Positions 1 to 6,190 are shown, counted from the first letter of the stretch. The stretch is 6,190 bases of DNA from an uncultured Bacilli bacterium (GCA_947631525.1 CANRLQ010000058.1:1-6190), one strand, 5' to 3'. Numbers and translations are program-made. The notes: generated by a model from the sequence alone, not told the origin.

Positions 1-1
1 C

Positions 2-30
2 ATTATAGGTCTTTATTTTCTCTATGTAAA
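2..30 (-). promoter_or_regulatory. Sigma-A-type promoter for the next minus-strand gene (outside window)
   Basis: Read on the minus strand, there is a -35 box TTTACA (plus 25-30), a spacer of exactly 17 nt (8-24) and a perfect -10 box TATAAT (plus 2-7). It lies just beyond the terminator of gap and points out of the window. It therefore most likely starts a separate transcript for the next minus-strand gene. That gene could be another glycolytic gene such as pgk, but it is not visible, so this is a guess. Confidence 0.7.
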
Positions 31-58
31 ATGACTATTTTTAGTTTTTTTAGCATTT

Positions 59-86
59 AAAAAAGCAAATTTTTGATATTTGCTTT
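59..86 (-). terminator. Rho-independent terminator of gap
   Basis: A perfect 9-bp stem pairs plus 62-70 (AAAGCAAAT) with 78-86 (ATTTGCTTT) around a 7-nt loop. On the minus strand it is followed by an uninterrupted run of T (plus A at 59-64, partly inside the stem). It starts 37 nt beyond the gap stop codon and separates gap from the outward-facing promoter at 2-30. The stem is AT-rich, so its strength is uncertain, but its place and polarity fit intrinsic termination. Confidence 0.75.
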
Positions 87-123
87 GATCTTTTTGATTT
101 TTGGTTTTAAAATTTTTTTATTT

Positions 124-1140
124 TTATTTATTCATTAAATTTCCTAAATATAAAGCTGTTCTAACCATTTGGCTAGTATAACTGTTTTCATTATCATACC
201 AAGCAACTACTTGTACTTGATAGAAATTATCACTTATTTTAGAAACCATAGTTTGAGTAGCATCAAATAGTGATCCTTCTGTTATTCCAATAATATCAGA
301 TGAAACTAATTGCTCATCAGTATATCCAAAAGATTCATTACTTTGAGCTTTCATTGCTGCATTTATGCTTTCAGGTGTTATATCTTTTCCTTTTACTACA
401 GCTGTTAAGATTGTTGTAGAACCTGTTGGAACTGGAACACGTTGAGCTGAACCAATTAATTTTCCATTTAATTCTGGTATAACTAATCCAATTGCTTTTG
501 CTGCTCCTGTTGAATTAGGAACAATATTAATAGCAGCTGCTCTTGCTCTTCTAAAATCACCTTTTCTATGAGGTCCATCTAAAAGCATTTGATCCCCTGT
601 ATATGCATGAACAGTTGTCATAATTCCACTTACAATTGGATATTTTTTATTCAAATTGTTTGCTAGAGGTGCTAAACAATTAGTTGTACAAGAAGCAGCA
701 CTTATTATATTATCATCTTTAGTTAAAATATCTTCATTTACACCATAAACAATAGTTGGAACATCTTCACCAGCTGGGGCTGAAATTATAACTTTTTTTG
801 CTCCTGCATCAATATGTGCTTGGGCTTTTTCTCTTTTAGTAAAGAAGCCTGTACATTCTAATACAACATCTACTTCTAATTCTTTCCAAGGTAGATTTAT
901 AGGATTTTCCTCTTTGTATATTCTTATTTTTTTATCATCAACTATAATTTCATCTTCATCTACACTAATAGTATGACCTTCATATCTTTTTTGAACTGAA
1001 TCATATTTAAGTAAATGAGCCAACATATCAGGACTAGTCAAGTCATTAATTGCTACTACTTCATAACCATCTAGTTCAAACATTTGTCTAAAAGCCAATC
1101 TTCCAATTCTTCCAAAACCATTTATTGCTACTTTAATCAT
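124..1140 (-). CDS. gap: Glyceraldehyde-3-phosphate dehydrogenase, type I (glycolytic)
   Basis: Cytosolic glycolytic enzyme that oxidises and phosphorylates glyceraldehyde 3-phosphate to 1,3-bisphosphoglycerate with reduction of NAD+. At 338 residues it has the usual family length. The N-terminal Rossmann motif NGFGRIG is at residues 7-13. N32-D33-L34 at the end of the second strand matches NAD-preferring GapA enzymes. The catalytic Cys is C151 in SCTTNC (150-155) and its partner is H178 in TVHAYTGDQ. The S-loop reads [11 protein letters not shown] (191-201), two residues longer than in the Geobacillus enzyme as I recall it, and resembles clostridial forms. The C-terminal WYDNE motif is at 314-318. 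The ATG is preceded by AAGAGG (1147-1152) with 6-nt spacing. The kinase gene upstream stops 14 nt before this start, so the two are probably co-transcribed. I see no promoter in that gap. The identification is very secure. Confidence 0.98.
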   Translation of the reverse strand: MIKVAINGFGRIGRLAFRQMFELDGYEVVAINDLTSPDMLAHLLKYDSVQKRYEGHTISVDEDEIIVDDKKIRIYKEENPINLPWKELEVDVVLECTGFFTKREKAQAHIDAGAKKVIISAPAGEDVPTIVYGVNEDILTKDDNIISAASCTTNCLAPLANNLNKKYPIVSGIMTTVHAYTGDQMLLDGPHRKGDFRRARAAAINIVPNSTGAAKAIGLVIPELNGKLIGSAQRVPVPTGSTTILTAVVKGKDITPESINAAMKAQSNESFGYTDEQLVSSDIIGITEGSLFDATQTMVSKISDNFYQVQVVAWYDNENSYTSQMVRTALYLGNLMNK

Positions 1141-1154
1141 ATTATTCCTCTTTT

Positions 1155-2822
1155 CTATTCTTTATTAAATGCACTTCCACCAATGAATTCTCTTACTATT
1201 GAATCATTTGGTATATTATCACTAGGAATTGGCAAAAAATTCCTTAAAAAGTTTATAAGTCTTAATGCTTCTGGATATACTTCATCATTTTCTTTTACAT
1301 TAAATAATAATGGTTCTGCATATATTTTAAGTACACCTAATTCATATACTAAAGCAGAATTAATTACGTAATCAGCATTATCTTGGTAAGGGAAAACATA
1401 TTGTTCCTCCCCTTCACGTATTTCTTTCCACATTTTCAATGTTTGTGATGCATCATATCCTCTAAACTTATTATCCCTAACTATTCTTCTTAATTTTCTT
1501 GTATCACTCGTATGAATACGATTGTGATTATCTATATTTAATTGTGTTAAAGGACTTATATATATTTTAAATTTATTTTTTCGATCAATTGACATTGTAA
1601 GATCATCATTTAAGGCATGTAACCCTTCAATTATTATTACATCATTTTTACCTATTTGATAGTATTTACCATTATATTCTCTTTTTCCTAAAATAAAATT
1701 ATATTCAGGTATTTCAACTTTTTCACCATCTAATAATTTTGTTAAATGTTTATTAAATAATGTAACATCAACAGCATTTAAAGACTCTGTATCAAGTTTT
1801 CCATTTGGTAAAACAGGTGTTTTTTCTCTATTATAAAAATAGTCATCTATTGATATTTGATATGGATTTATTCCCCTACTTCTTAAATAAACTTGTAATT
1901 TTTTTGATGTCGTTGTTTTCCCTGATGAAGAAGGTCCGGCTACTAATACAATTTTAATATTTGATTTATTTTCACATATTTTATCAGCAATTTCTACTAA
2001 TTGATTATTATAATATACTTCTGCTAACCTTATTAATTGATCATATTTACCAGTTGAAACTACAGCATTTAAATCAGCAGCATTACTTATATTAATTATT
2101 TTACCCCATTTTGTATAATCTAAAAATTTATCAAATAACATTTGATGATGTACATAGTCTAATGTACATTCTGGATTGTATGTCGTTGGATAACTTAAAA
2201 CAAAACCGTTATCTTTTATATATGTTAACTTAAAATCATTTACTTGAGAGGTAGAATAAGCTAACTCACCATAAAAATAATCATAAATATCATCTATTCT
2301 ATAAAGATTAATATAACTATTACTAATATATTTTAAAACATTTACTTTATCAAATTGTTTTTTCTTTTCAAAATACTTTATAGCATCAAATCTTGAAACA
2401 CTCATCTTTTTAATTAATAAATCTTGCTTTGATAATTCAATCATTTTTTCTTCAATTCTTTTAATAACAGGTTTATCTATTTCTTCGCCAATTACTTCAC
2501 AATAAAAACCTTTATCAATTGAATGTTCAATAACAACCTCTGTTTCTTCTCCTAAAAGTTTTTTTACCGCTACTACTAATAGAAATTGTAAGGTCCTTCC
2601 ATATATACTATTACCTACACCATCACTTCTATCATAAAATTCAATATCATAACTTCTTGTTATTGCTTCATCTAATTCAACAATATCATTATCTATTTTT
2701 GCTACTAAGATTGGATAATTAAAATAATGAGCAAAATCTTTACTAATATCGACTAACTTGGTTCCTGACTCATATTCTTTTGCTTCGATATTTCTAAAAT
2801 TAATTTTTATTGTTTTAGTCAT
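1155..2822 (-). CDS. TGS-domain nucleoside (uridine) kinase with ThrRS-like N-terminal region
   Basis: A 555-residue fusion of the type often annotated as nucleoside or uridine kinase in Clostridia and relatives. Residues about 1-65 look like a TGS domain. Residues about 70-190 resemble the second additional (editing) domain of threonyl-tRNA synthetase, but the region where ThrRS carries HxxxH reads YGRTL (74-78), so metal-binding His residues appear lost. From about 288 a P-loop NTPase begins: GPSSSGKT at 296-303, DDYFY at 326-330 (catalytic Asp region of uridine kinases), IIIEGLHAL at 396-404, and a basic lid RKLRRIVRD at 442-450. Expected reaction: ATP-dependent 5'-phosphorylation of a nucleoside, probably uridine/cytidine, in the cytoplasm. 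The exact substrate is inferred, and other phosphoribulokinase/uridine kinase family activities are possible. The ATG follows AGAGGG (2828-2833) at 5-nt spacing, downstream of a good promoter. It is followed 14 nt later by gap. Confidence 0.88.
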   Translation of the reverse strand: MTKTIKINFRNIEAKEYESGTKLVDISKDFAHYFNYPILVAKIDNDIVELDEAITRSYDIEFYDRSDGVGNSIYGRTLQFLLVVAVKKLLGEETEVVIEHSIDKGFYCEVIGEEIDKPVIKRIEEKMIELSKQDLLIKKMSVSRFDAIKYFEKKKQFDKVNVLKYISNSYINLYRIDDIYDYFYGELAYSTSQVNDFKLTYIKDNGFVLSYPTTYNPECTLDYVHHQMLFDKFLDYTKWGKIINISNAADLNAVVSTGKYDQLIRLAEVYYNNQLVEIADKICENKSNIKIVLVAGPSSSGKTTTSKKLQVYLRSRGINPYQISIDDYFYNREKTPVLPNGKLDTESLNAVDVTLFNKHLTKLLDGEKVEIPEYNFILGKREYNGKYYQIGKNDVIIIEGLHALNDDLTMSIDRKNKFKIYISPLTQLNIDNHNRIHTSDTRKLRRIVRDNKFRGYDASQTLKMWKEIREGEEQYVFPYQDNADYVINSALVYELGVLKIYAEPLLFNVKENDEVYPEALRLINFLRNFLPIPSDNIPNDSIVREFIGGSAFNKE

Positions 2823-2852
2823 AATATCCCTCTATTCTTTTATACTATATTC

Positions 2853-2881
2853 AGTATACCAAAAAATTAGTATTTTGTCAC
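2853..2881 (-). promoter_or_regulatory. Sigma-A promoter of the kinase-gap operon
   Basis: On the minus strand, -35 GTGACA (plus 2876-2881), a 17-nt spacer (2859-2875) and -10 TATACT (plus 2853-2858) form a good housekeeping promoter. The expected start is near 2846, giving a leader of roughly 25 nt. That is long enough for the AGAGGG ribosome site at 2828-2833 but leaves no room for a riboswitch. It probably drives both the kinase gene and gap. Confidence 0.7.
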
Positions 2882-2930
2882 ATCTTTTAATGAATAATAT
2901 TTATATTTTTTAACTATTATAAATATAGAG
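2882..2930 (+). promoter_or_regulatory. AT-rich clpP upstream region, promoter not resolved
   Basis: The clpP promoter must lie here or just upstream, because clpP is divergent from the kinase gene. Possible -10 hexamers are TATATT (2902-2907), TATTAT (2915-2920) and TATAAA (2918-2923), but none has a good -35 box at 16-18 nt. A TTGTCA at 2875-2880 overlaps the opposing -35 box and has only a poor -10 (TATTTA, 2898-2903) at 17 nt. I see no CtsR-type GGTCAAA direct repeat and no CIRCE inverted repeat, so heat-shock control of the common Firmicute kind is not supported. Confidence 0.3.
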
Positions 2931-2941
2931 AGGATGATACC

Positions 2942-3511
2942 ATGAATTTAATACCTACGGTTATTGAAAGAAGTAGTGATGGAGAAAGATCATATGACAT
3001 ATACTCAAGATTATTGAAAGATAGAATAATTATAATTAGTGATGAAATTACTGATATAAATTCTAATATTATTATTGCCGAATTACTATATTTGGACTCG
3101 TTAAACAATGAAGATATAAGTATTTATATTAACTCACCAGGTGGTAGTGTTACAGCGGGTATGGCTATTTATGATACTATGAATTTTATCAAAAGTGATG
3201 TTTCAACCATTTGTGTTGGTATGGCAGCAAGTATGGGTGCTTTCTTATTATCAAGTGGAACTAAGGGTAAGAGATATGCTCTTCCTAATAGTGAAGTAAT
3301 GATTCATCAACCATTAGGTGGAGCACAAGGACAAGCAACTGAAATAAAAATTGCTGCTGAAAGAATTTTGAAATTAAAGGATAAACTAAATCATATGTTA
3401 TCTAAAAATACTGGTAAAAATTTAAAAACAATTGAAAAGGATACTGAACACGATTACTTTTTAAGTGCCGATGAAGCATTAGATTATGGATTAATTGATA
3501 AAATACTATAA
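2942..3511 (+). CDS. clpP: ATP-dependent Clp protease proteolytic subunit ClpP
   Basis: Serine protease subunit that forms a two-ring 14-mer chamber and degrades proteins fed in by Clp ATPases (ClpX, ClpC) in the cytoplasm. Its 189 residues are a typical length. The catalytic triad is S97 in GMAASMGA (93-100), H122 in MIHQP (120-124) and D171 in the segment [11 protein letters not shown]. The GGSV loop (67-70) forms part of the oxyanion region. The N-terminus [25 protein letters not shown] is of standard type (axial loop and first strand), so the ATG at 2942 is the likely start. It has GAGAGG at 2928-2933, 8 nt upstream. One oddity is that the residue before D171 is His170, where most bacterial ClpPs have Arg. 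It stands alone, divergent from the kinase gene and convergent with spmB. No clpX or tig neighbour is seen. Confidence 0.98.
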   Translation: MNLIPTVIERSSDGERSYDIYSRLLKDRIIIISDEITDINSNIIIAELLYLDSLNNEDISIYINSPGGSVTAGMAIYDTMNFIKSDVSTICVGMAASMGAFLLSSGTKGKRYALPNSEVMIHQPLGGAQGQATEIKIAAERILKLKDKLNHMLSKNTGKNLKTIEKDTEHDYFLSADEALDYGLIDKIL

Positions 3512-3535
3512 AACAATTAGTTTTTCTAATTGTTT
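3511..3535. terminator. Shared bidirectional terminator between clpP and spmB
   Basis: A perfect 10-bp inverted repeat (AAACAATTAG at 3511-3520, CTAATTGTTT at 3526-3535) surrounds a TTTTT loop, and A3510/T3536 can add an eleventh pair. On the plus strand it runs into T through 3538. On the minus strand it is followed by TTTTA. It begins at the last base of the clpP stop codon and ends one base before the spmB stop codon (3537-3539), so one compact hairpin can end both converging transcripts. Confidence 0.85.
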
Positions 3536-3536
3536 T

Positions 3537-4043
3537 TTAAAAAAATATTTTAGCCATTAAAATTGCTGATACTATACCTATTAAATCAGCAAATAAACCT
3601 GCCCATAATGCATATCTTATTTTTTTTATTCCTATACTTCCAAAATAAAGTGTCAATATGTAAAAAGTTGTATCGGTTGATCCTTGTATAATAGATGCTA
3701 AAAAACCTATAAAAGAATCTGGACCATTATTTTCAAAAATACTATTTAATATAGCTAATGAAGAATTTCCTGAAATTGGTCGCATCATAATCATTGGAAA
3801 TATATCAGTTGGAACAAAACCTATTTTAATAAAATTAAATAAATCATTAAGTATTCCACTTTTAATAAAAATATTTATTCCAAAAATCATTGCTAATAAA
3901 CAAGGAAACATTGTTAAAACCAAGTCAAAACTTTCTTTAGAGCCTTCTACAAATACATCATAAATATCTATTTTTTTTATAAACCCATATAAAATAATTA
4001 TTAAAACAATTATAGGTAAAATTAGATTAGAAATATTATTCAA
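3537..4043 (-). CDS. spmB: Spore maturation protein SpmB
   Basis: Membrane protein of 168 residues, close to the Bacillus protein in length, in the nucleoside-recognition (Gate) family. In B. subtilis, SpmA and SpmB act with the DacB carboxypeptidase to set spore cortex cross-linking and core dehydration; the molecular activity is not well known. Family-typical stretches are MRPISGNSSL (87-96) and the segment GPDSFIG...QGSTDTTFYI (107-129). Hydrophobic segments lie near residues 5-22, 42-60, 112-136 and 145-167. The start codon is TTG (plus CAA, 4041-4043). It is preceded in frame by TAA, so the gene cannot begin earlier, and the ribosome site AAGGTG (4049-4054) is 5 nt upstream, formed by the last codons and stop of spmA. 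It is the last gene of the dacB-spmA-spmB cluster and ends at the hairpin shared with clpP. Confidence 0.95.
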   Translation of the reverse strand: MNNISNLILPIIVLIIILYGFIKKIDIYDVFVEGSKESFDLVLTMFPCLLAMIFGINIFIKSGILNDLFNFIKIGFVPTDIFPMIMMRPISGNSSLAILNSIFENNGPDSFIGFLASIIQGSTDTTFYILTLYFGSIGIKKIRYALWAGLFADLIGIVSAILMAKIFF

Positions 4044-4056
4044 TTATTCACCTTCT
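4044..4056 (-). promoter_or_regulatory. Ribosome binding site that sets the TTG start of spmB
   Basis: On the minus strand the spmA end reads AGAAGGTGAATAATTG. AAGGTG is 5 nt from a TTG. The TGA stop of spmA and an in-frame TAA just before the TTG fix the start. The 4-nt spacing between spmA stop and spmB start favours translational coupling. Confidence 0.8.
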
Positions 4057-4623
4057 TTTTGCTAATAAACGATCAATTAAAAGACCTCCTATTGTTGCAA
4101 ATAAAGTTGCTAAAATACAAGGTATTACAATTTTAGTTGGTGATACACTTTTATACATCATTCTTAATGATATTATTGTTGTTGGTATTAATGTCATTCC
4201 ACTAGTATTTATAACTAAAAAGGTAATCATACTTCTAGAGGCTGTATCTTTTTTTTTATTTAATTCTTGTAATGATTGCATAGCTTTTAAACCAAATGGT
4301 GTTGCTGCACTTCCTAATCCAAACATATTAGCAATCATGTTTGATGACATTAAACTTAATGATTCGTGATTTTTAGGTATCTCTGGAAATAGTAATCTTA
4401 AAATAGGATAAAATAATTTTGACATTTTTTTTAGTAGTCCTGATTTGACTGCTATATTCATTATGCCTAGCCATAGAGCCATTACAGGAAATATTTTTAT
4501 TACCATATCTAAAGCTGTTGTTGAACTATTTAATATTTCACTATTCAATATTTCTATTTTACCTGTTAATAAGCAATAGACAATTCCTATAATAATAAAT
4601 GAACCCCATATTTTATTTATCAT
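4048..4623 (-). CDS. spmA: Spore maturation protein SpmA
   Basis: Polytopic membrane protein of 191 residues, near the Bacillus length, in the same Gate/nucleoside-recognition superfamily as SpmB. It is required with SpmB for normal spore core dehydration in B. subtilis. Conserved blocks visible are ALWLGIMNIA (49-58), NMFGLGSAATPFGLKAM (99-115) and INTSGMTLIPTT (138-149). Hydrophobic segments lie near 5-20, 42-60, 132-156 and 165-185, and the end is basic (LLAKRR). The ATG overlaps the dacB stop as ATGA (4620-4623). Its own ribosome site is weak (AAGTGG at 4635-4640, 11 nt away), so it is probably translated by coupling to dacB. The terminal AGA-AGG-TGA codons double as the spmB ribosome site. 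Confidence 0.96.
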   Translation of the reverse strand: MINKIWGSFIIIGIVYCLLTGKIEILNSEILNSSTTALDMVIKIFPVMALWLGIMNIAVKSGLLKKMSKLFYPILRLLFPEIPKNHESLSLMSSNMIANMFGLGSAATPFGLKAMQSLQELNKKKDTASRSMITFLVINTSGMTLIPTTIISLRMMYKSVSPTKIVIPCILATLFATIGGLLIDRLLAKRR

Positions 4624-5708
4624 AAATTTTTAAACCACTTCTTTATTTTATTAAAAAATCCATCTTTTTTTATTTCTTTTTTTGAAATATATATATTTTC
4701 TTCATGAATTTTTTTATCACCTAAATATATATTAGCTACTCCTACTTTAATATTATTTTTTATTTTTCTAACTTTGTTTAATTCAACTTTAACAATGATA
4801 TTACTTTTTTCATTCTTTTTTAAAATATAAGAATAATCATTTTTTATATATAAATTATATTTATCATAATAATAGTCATCATATACATTAAAATTACCTT
4901 TGGTTAATATTTTATAATTTTTATAATTTTTAAAACCATATTCAAATAAGTTTTTATGATCATTCCAATCATTTCCATCATTTAGAGTAACAGCAACTAA
5001 ATTTAAACCATCTTTACTTGCTGTTGTAACTAATGTTCTTCTTGCTTTTTCAGTAAATCCTGTTTTCCCTCCTGTAGTATATTTGTATGTCCTTAAAAGT
5101 TTATTTTTATTAGTCCATGAATAAACATTTTTATTTGTTTTTAAATTATATTTTTTAGTTCCTGTTATTTTTTTAAAATTTTCATTCTTATATGCATAAC
5201 TCATAAGTATAGCCATATCGTAAGCTGTTGAATAGTTTCCATCTTCTTGATCTAAACCACTAGGATTATTAAAGGTAGTATTTTTCATACCTATTTTTTT
5301 AGCTTTTTCATTCATCATTTCTACAAACTTATCTACATCTTTTCCTACATATTTTGCAATTGCTAAAGCTGCATCATTACCACTTCTTAACATTAAACCG
5401 TATAATAAATCTTCTAATGTTAATACTTCTCCTTTTTTTATGTATATTCCTGAACCATAAGCTTTATCAATCTCATCACCAATTGTCACTTTATCTTTTA
5501 TATTAGCATTCTCAATTGCTACTATAGCTGTCATTATTTTAGATATTGAAGCAACACTTCTTATATTGTGAATATTGTTTGAATATATTATTCTATTTGT
5601 GTCAATATCCATTAATATTGATGATGTAGCACTTGTACTTATTGCTTTTATTTTTATTGGTAAAATTATAGTTATACCTACAATTAATTTAATTATTATT
5701 TTTTTCAT
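4620..5708 (-). CDS. dacB: Serine-type D-Ala-D-Ala carboxypeptidase (PBP5*/DacB-like)
   Basis: Class C low-molecular-weight penicillin-binding protein (peptidase S11) that removes the terminal D-Ala from peptidoglycan stem peptides outside the membrane. Removal limits cross-linking. The 362 residues comprise a signal peptide (1-22, cleavage likely after KIKA), a catalytic domain with SxxK at S54-K57 (SISK), SxN at S109-N111 (SGN) and KTG at 215-217, then a beta-rich PBP5 C-terminal domain (about 275-345). The last residues (FFNKIKKWFKNL, 351-362) look like an amphipathic membrane anchor. The name dacB rather than dacF or dacA rests on the linkage to spmA and spmB, as in B. subtilis. The ATG has AGGTGA (5713-5718) close upstream. 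The stop overlaps the spmA start. A terminator hairpin lies only 24-31 nt before the start, so the promoter must overlap it or lie further up. Confidence 0.95.
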   Translation of the reverse strand: MKKIIIKLIVGITIILPIKIKAISTSATSSILMDIDTNRIIYSNNIHNIRSVASISKIMTAIVAIENANIKDKVTIGDEIDKAYGSGIYIKKGEVLTLEDLLYGLMLRSGNDAALAIAKYVGKDVDKFVEMMNEKAKKIGMKNTTFNNPSGLDQEDGNYSTAYDMAILMSYAYKNENFKKITGTKKYNLKTNKNVYSWTNKNKLLRTYKYTTGGKTGFTEKARRTLVTTASKDGLNLVAVTLNDGNDWNDHKNLFEYGFKNYKNYKILTKGNFNVYDDYYYDKYNLYIKNDYSYILKKNEKSNIIVKVELNKVRKIKNNIKVGVANIYLGDKKIHEENIYISKKEIKKDGFFNKIKKWFKNL

Positions 5709-5732
5709 ACTATCACCTATGTAAATAATATG

Positions 5733-5755
5733 AAAAAAAGGACAAGATTATGTCC
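5733..5755 (-). terminator. Terminator-like hairpin of the upstream gene
   Basis: On the minus strand GGACA-TAATCT-TGTCC (plus 5740-5755) forms a 5-bp stem with three GC pairs and a 6-nt loop, followed by seven T (plus A 5733-5739). It begins one base after the stop codon of the anchored-protein gene and ends 24 nt before the dacB ATG. The stem is short, so termination may be partial and read-through into dacB is possible. Confidence 0.65.
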
Positions 5756-5772
5756 ATTAAAATTTATTATTA
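5745..5772 (-). promoter_or_regulatory. Possible sigma-E-like promoter for dacB-spmA-spmB
   Basis: On the minus strand TAATAAT (plus 5766-5772), a 13-nt spacer and CATAATCT (plus 5745-5752) resemble the B. subtilis mother-cell sigma-E pattern (KMATATT, 13-15 nt, CATACAnT): 6 of 7 at -35 and about 5 of 7 defined bases at -10. A start in the T tract near 5738 would give a leader of about 30 nt containing the ribosome site. The B. subtilis dacB operon is sigma-E controlled, which makes this plausible. Chance matches are common in such AT-rich DNA. Confidence 0.3.
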
Positions 5773-6190
5773 TTATAACTAATTATTTTTATAATTAAGA
5801 ATATTAATAATATTATTAAACCATATAATATAATAAGATAAAAAATACTAAATAATGGTTTATTTAAATTACTTTGTTTATATTCTTTTTTACAATCTAA
5901 TTTAAATTCTATTTTTTTATTTTCATAATTTACCTTAGTTATATTCCATGTATATTTATTGCCATTTTGTTTATCTGCATTTTCTTTTATAACTTTACAA
6001 TCAGTTGTTAAATTTACATTAACTTCATCTAATACTTTATAAGTATCAAAACATTTGAATGGACTAGTTGTTTTAAAAGATAGAATTGTATCATTTTTTA
6101 AATATTCTGTATTATAACATGTATTAATAATATTTGAATTGCCATATCTAATAAAACCATATTCAAAATTATAATTAATTCCTAACTGTA
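5757..6190 (-). CDS. Unidentified cysteine-containing protein with C-terminal membrane anchor (3' part)
   Basis: Partial gene whose 5' end lies beyond the window. About 143 C-terminal residues are open in one frame up to TAA at 5757-5759. I do not recognise the family with confidence. The visible part has a polar, Lys/Asn/Thr-rich, probably beta-structured region with four cysteines (codons at 6117-6119, 6051-6053, 5997-5999 and 5892-5894). It includes a stretch NADKQNGNKYTWNITK that recalls repeats in Firmicute surface or lipoprotein-like domains (DUF3153/LppM type), which is only a resemblance. A 23-residue hydrophobic helix (SIFYLIILYG...IIKII, codons 5781-5849) follows, then the short tail SYNNNKF. 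The likely topology is an extracellular domain held by one C-terminal helix. No LPxTG sorting signal is present. It ends at a hairpin directly before dacB, so it is probably a separate unit, although read-through would link it to the sporulation operon. Confidence 0.8.
   Translation of the reverse strand, partial: QLGINYNFEYGFIRYGNSNIINTCYNTEYLKNDTILSFKTTSPFKCFDTYKVLDEVNVNLTTDCKVIKENADKQNGNKYTWNITKVNYENKKIEFKLDCKKEYKQSNLNKPLFSIFYLIILYGLIILLIFLIIKIISYNNNKF

Noticed and set aside
1084..1371. Open frame of 95 codons on the plus strand across the gap start and kinase end
   Set aside because: It is antisense to two firmly identified genes, has no ribosome site or recognisable protein features, and is explained by reverse-frame openness in AT-rich coding DNA.
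2823..2941. CtsR or HrcA (CIRCE) operator upstream of clpP
   Set aside because: Neither tandem GGTCAAA heptamers nor a TTAGCACTC-N9-GAGTGCTAA inverted repeat can be found in the 119-bp interval.
2917..3108. Hydrophobic 63-codon open frame on the minus strand over the start of clpP
   Set aside because: It lies opposite the conserved N-terminus of ClpP, and its hydrophobic Ile/Leu/Ser-rich translation is typical of an AT-rich antisense frame.
5709..5760. Housekeeping sigma-A promoter between the hairpin and dacB
   Set aside because: TTGTCC with TACATA at 16 nt is the best pair, but the -10 is poor (3 of 6) and the start would fall on or after the ribosome site.
5761..5830. AT-rich simple-repeat tract (TAT/TTA runs) as an origin or repeat element
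   Set aside because: The run is accounted for by Ile/Leu/Asn/Tyr codons of the C-terminal membrane helix and tail of the partial gene; no repeat unit or DnaA box is seen.
1..6190. Mycoplasma-type genetic code (TGA as Trp) suggested by the low GC
   Set aside because: Trp is encoded by TGG in the genes checked, and dacB and spmA both end at TGA exactly at the coupled starts of the next genes.

Overview
The window is strongly AT-rich bacterial DNA. Genes are densely packed, leaders are short, and most genes have a clear Shine-Dalgarno sequence. Trp codons are TGG, and TGA works as a stop at the ends of dacB (4620-4622) and spmA (4048-4050). This is therefore genetic code 11, not the Mycoplasma/Spiroplasma code. 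A dacB-spmA-spmB sporulation cluster, a Clostridia-type TGS-domain nucleoside kinase and a Gram-positive glycolytic GAPDH point to Firmicutes. An AT-rich, possibly uncultured Bacilli or Erysipelotrichia/RF39-like lineage, or a Clostridia relative, is my inference; the window alone does not settle it.

Layout, left to right. At 2-30 a well-formed minus-strand sigma-A promoter faces out of the window toward an unseen gene. It lies just past the minus-strand terminator (59-86) of gap. gap (124-1140) and the TGS/nucleoside kinase gene (1155-2822) are minus-strand genes only 14 nt apart. They probably form one operon driven by a promoter at 2853-2881. The 119-bp gap 2823-2941 is divergent, with clpP (2942-3511) reading rightward. 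clpP converges on spmB, and the two share a bidirectional terminator hairpin at 3511-3535.

The right half is the minus-strand operon dacB (4620-5708), spmA (4048-4623), spmB (3537-4043). It has a 4-bp ATGA overlap between dacB and spmA, and a 4-nt gap with a TTG start between spmA and spmB. In Bacillus subtilis the same three-gene cluster is made in the mother cell under sigma-E and controls cross-linking of spore cortex peptidoglycan. The window ends in the 3' part of a minus-strand gene (5757 to beyond 6190) for a cysteine-containing protein with a C-terminal membrane anchor. Its terminator hairpin sits directly ahead of dacB.

No mobile element, CRISPR array, tRNA, rRNA or riboswitch is visible. 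The window is mostly conserved core genes. Points worth a second look are the terminator/sigma-E-like promoter overlap before dacB, the degenerate tRNA-editing-like half of the kinase, an Arg-to-His change beside the ClpP catalytic Asp, and the unidentified four-cysteine anchored protein.
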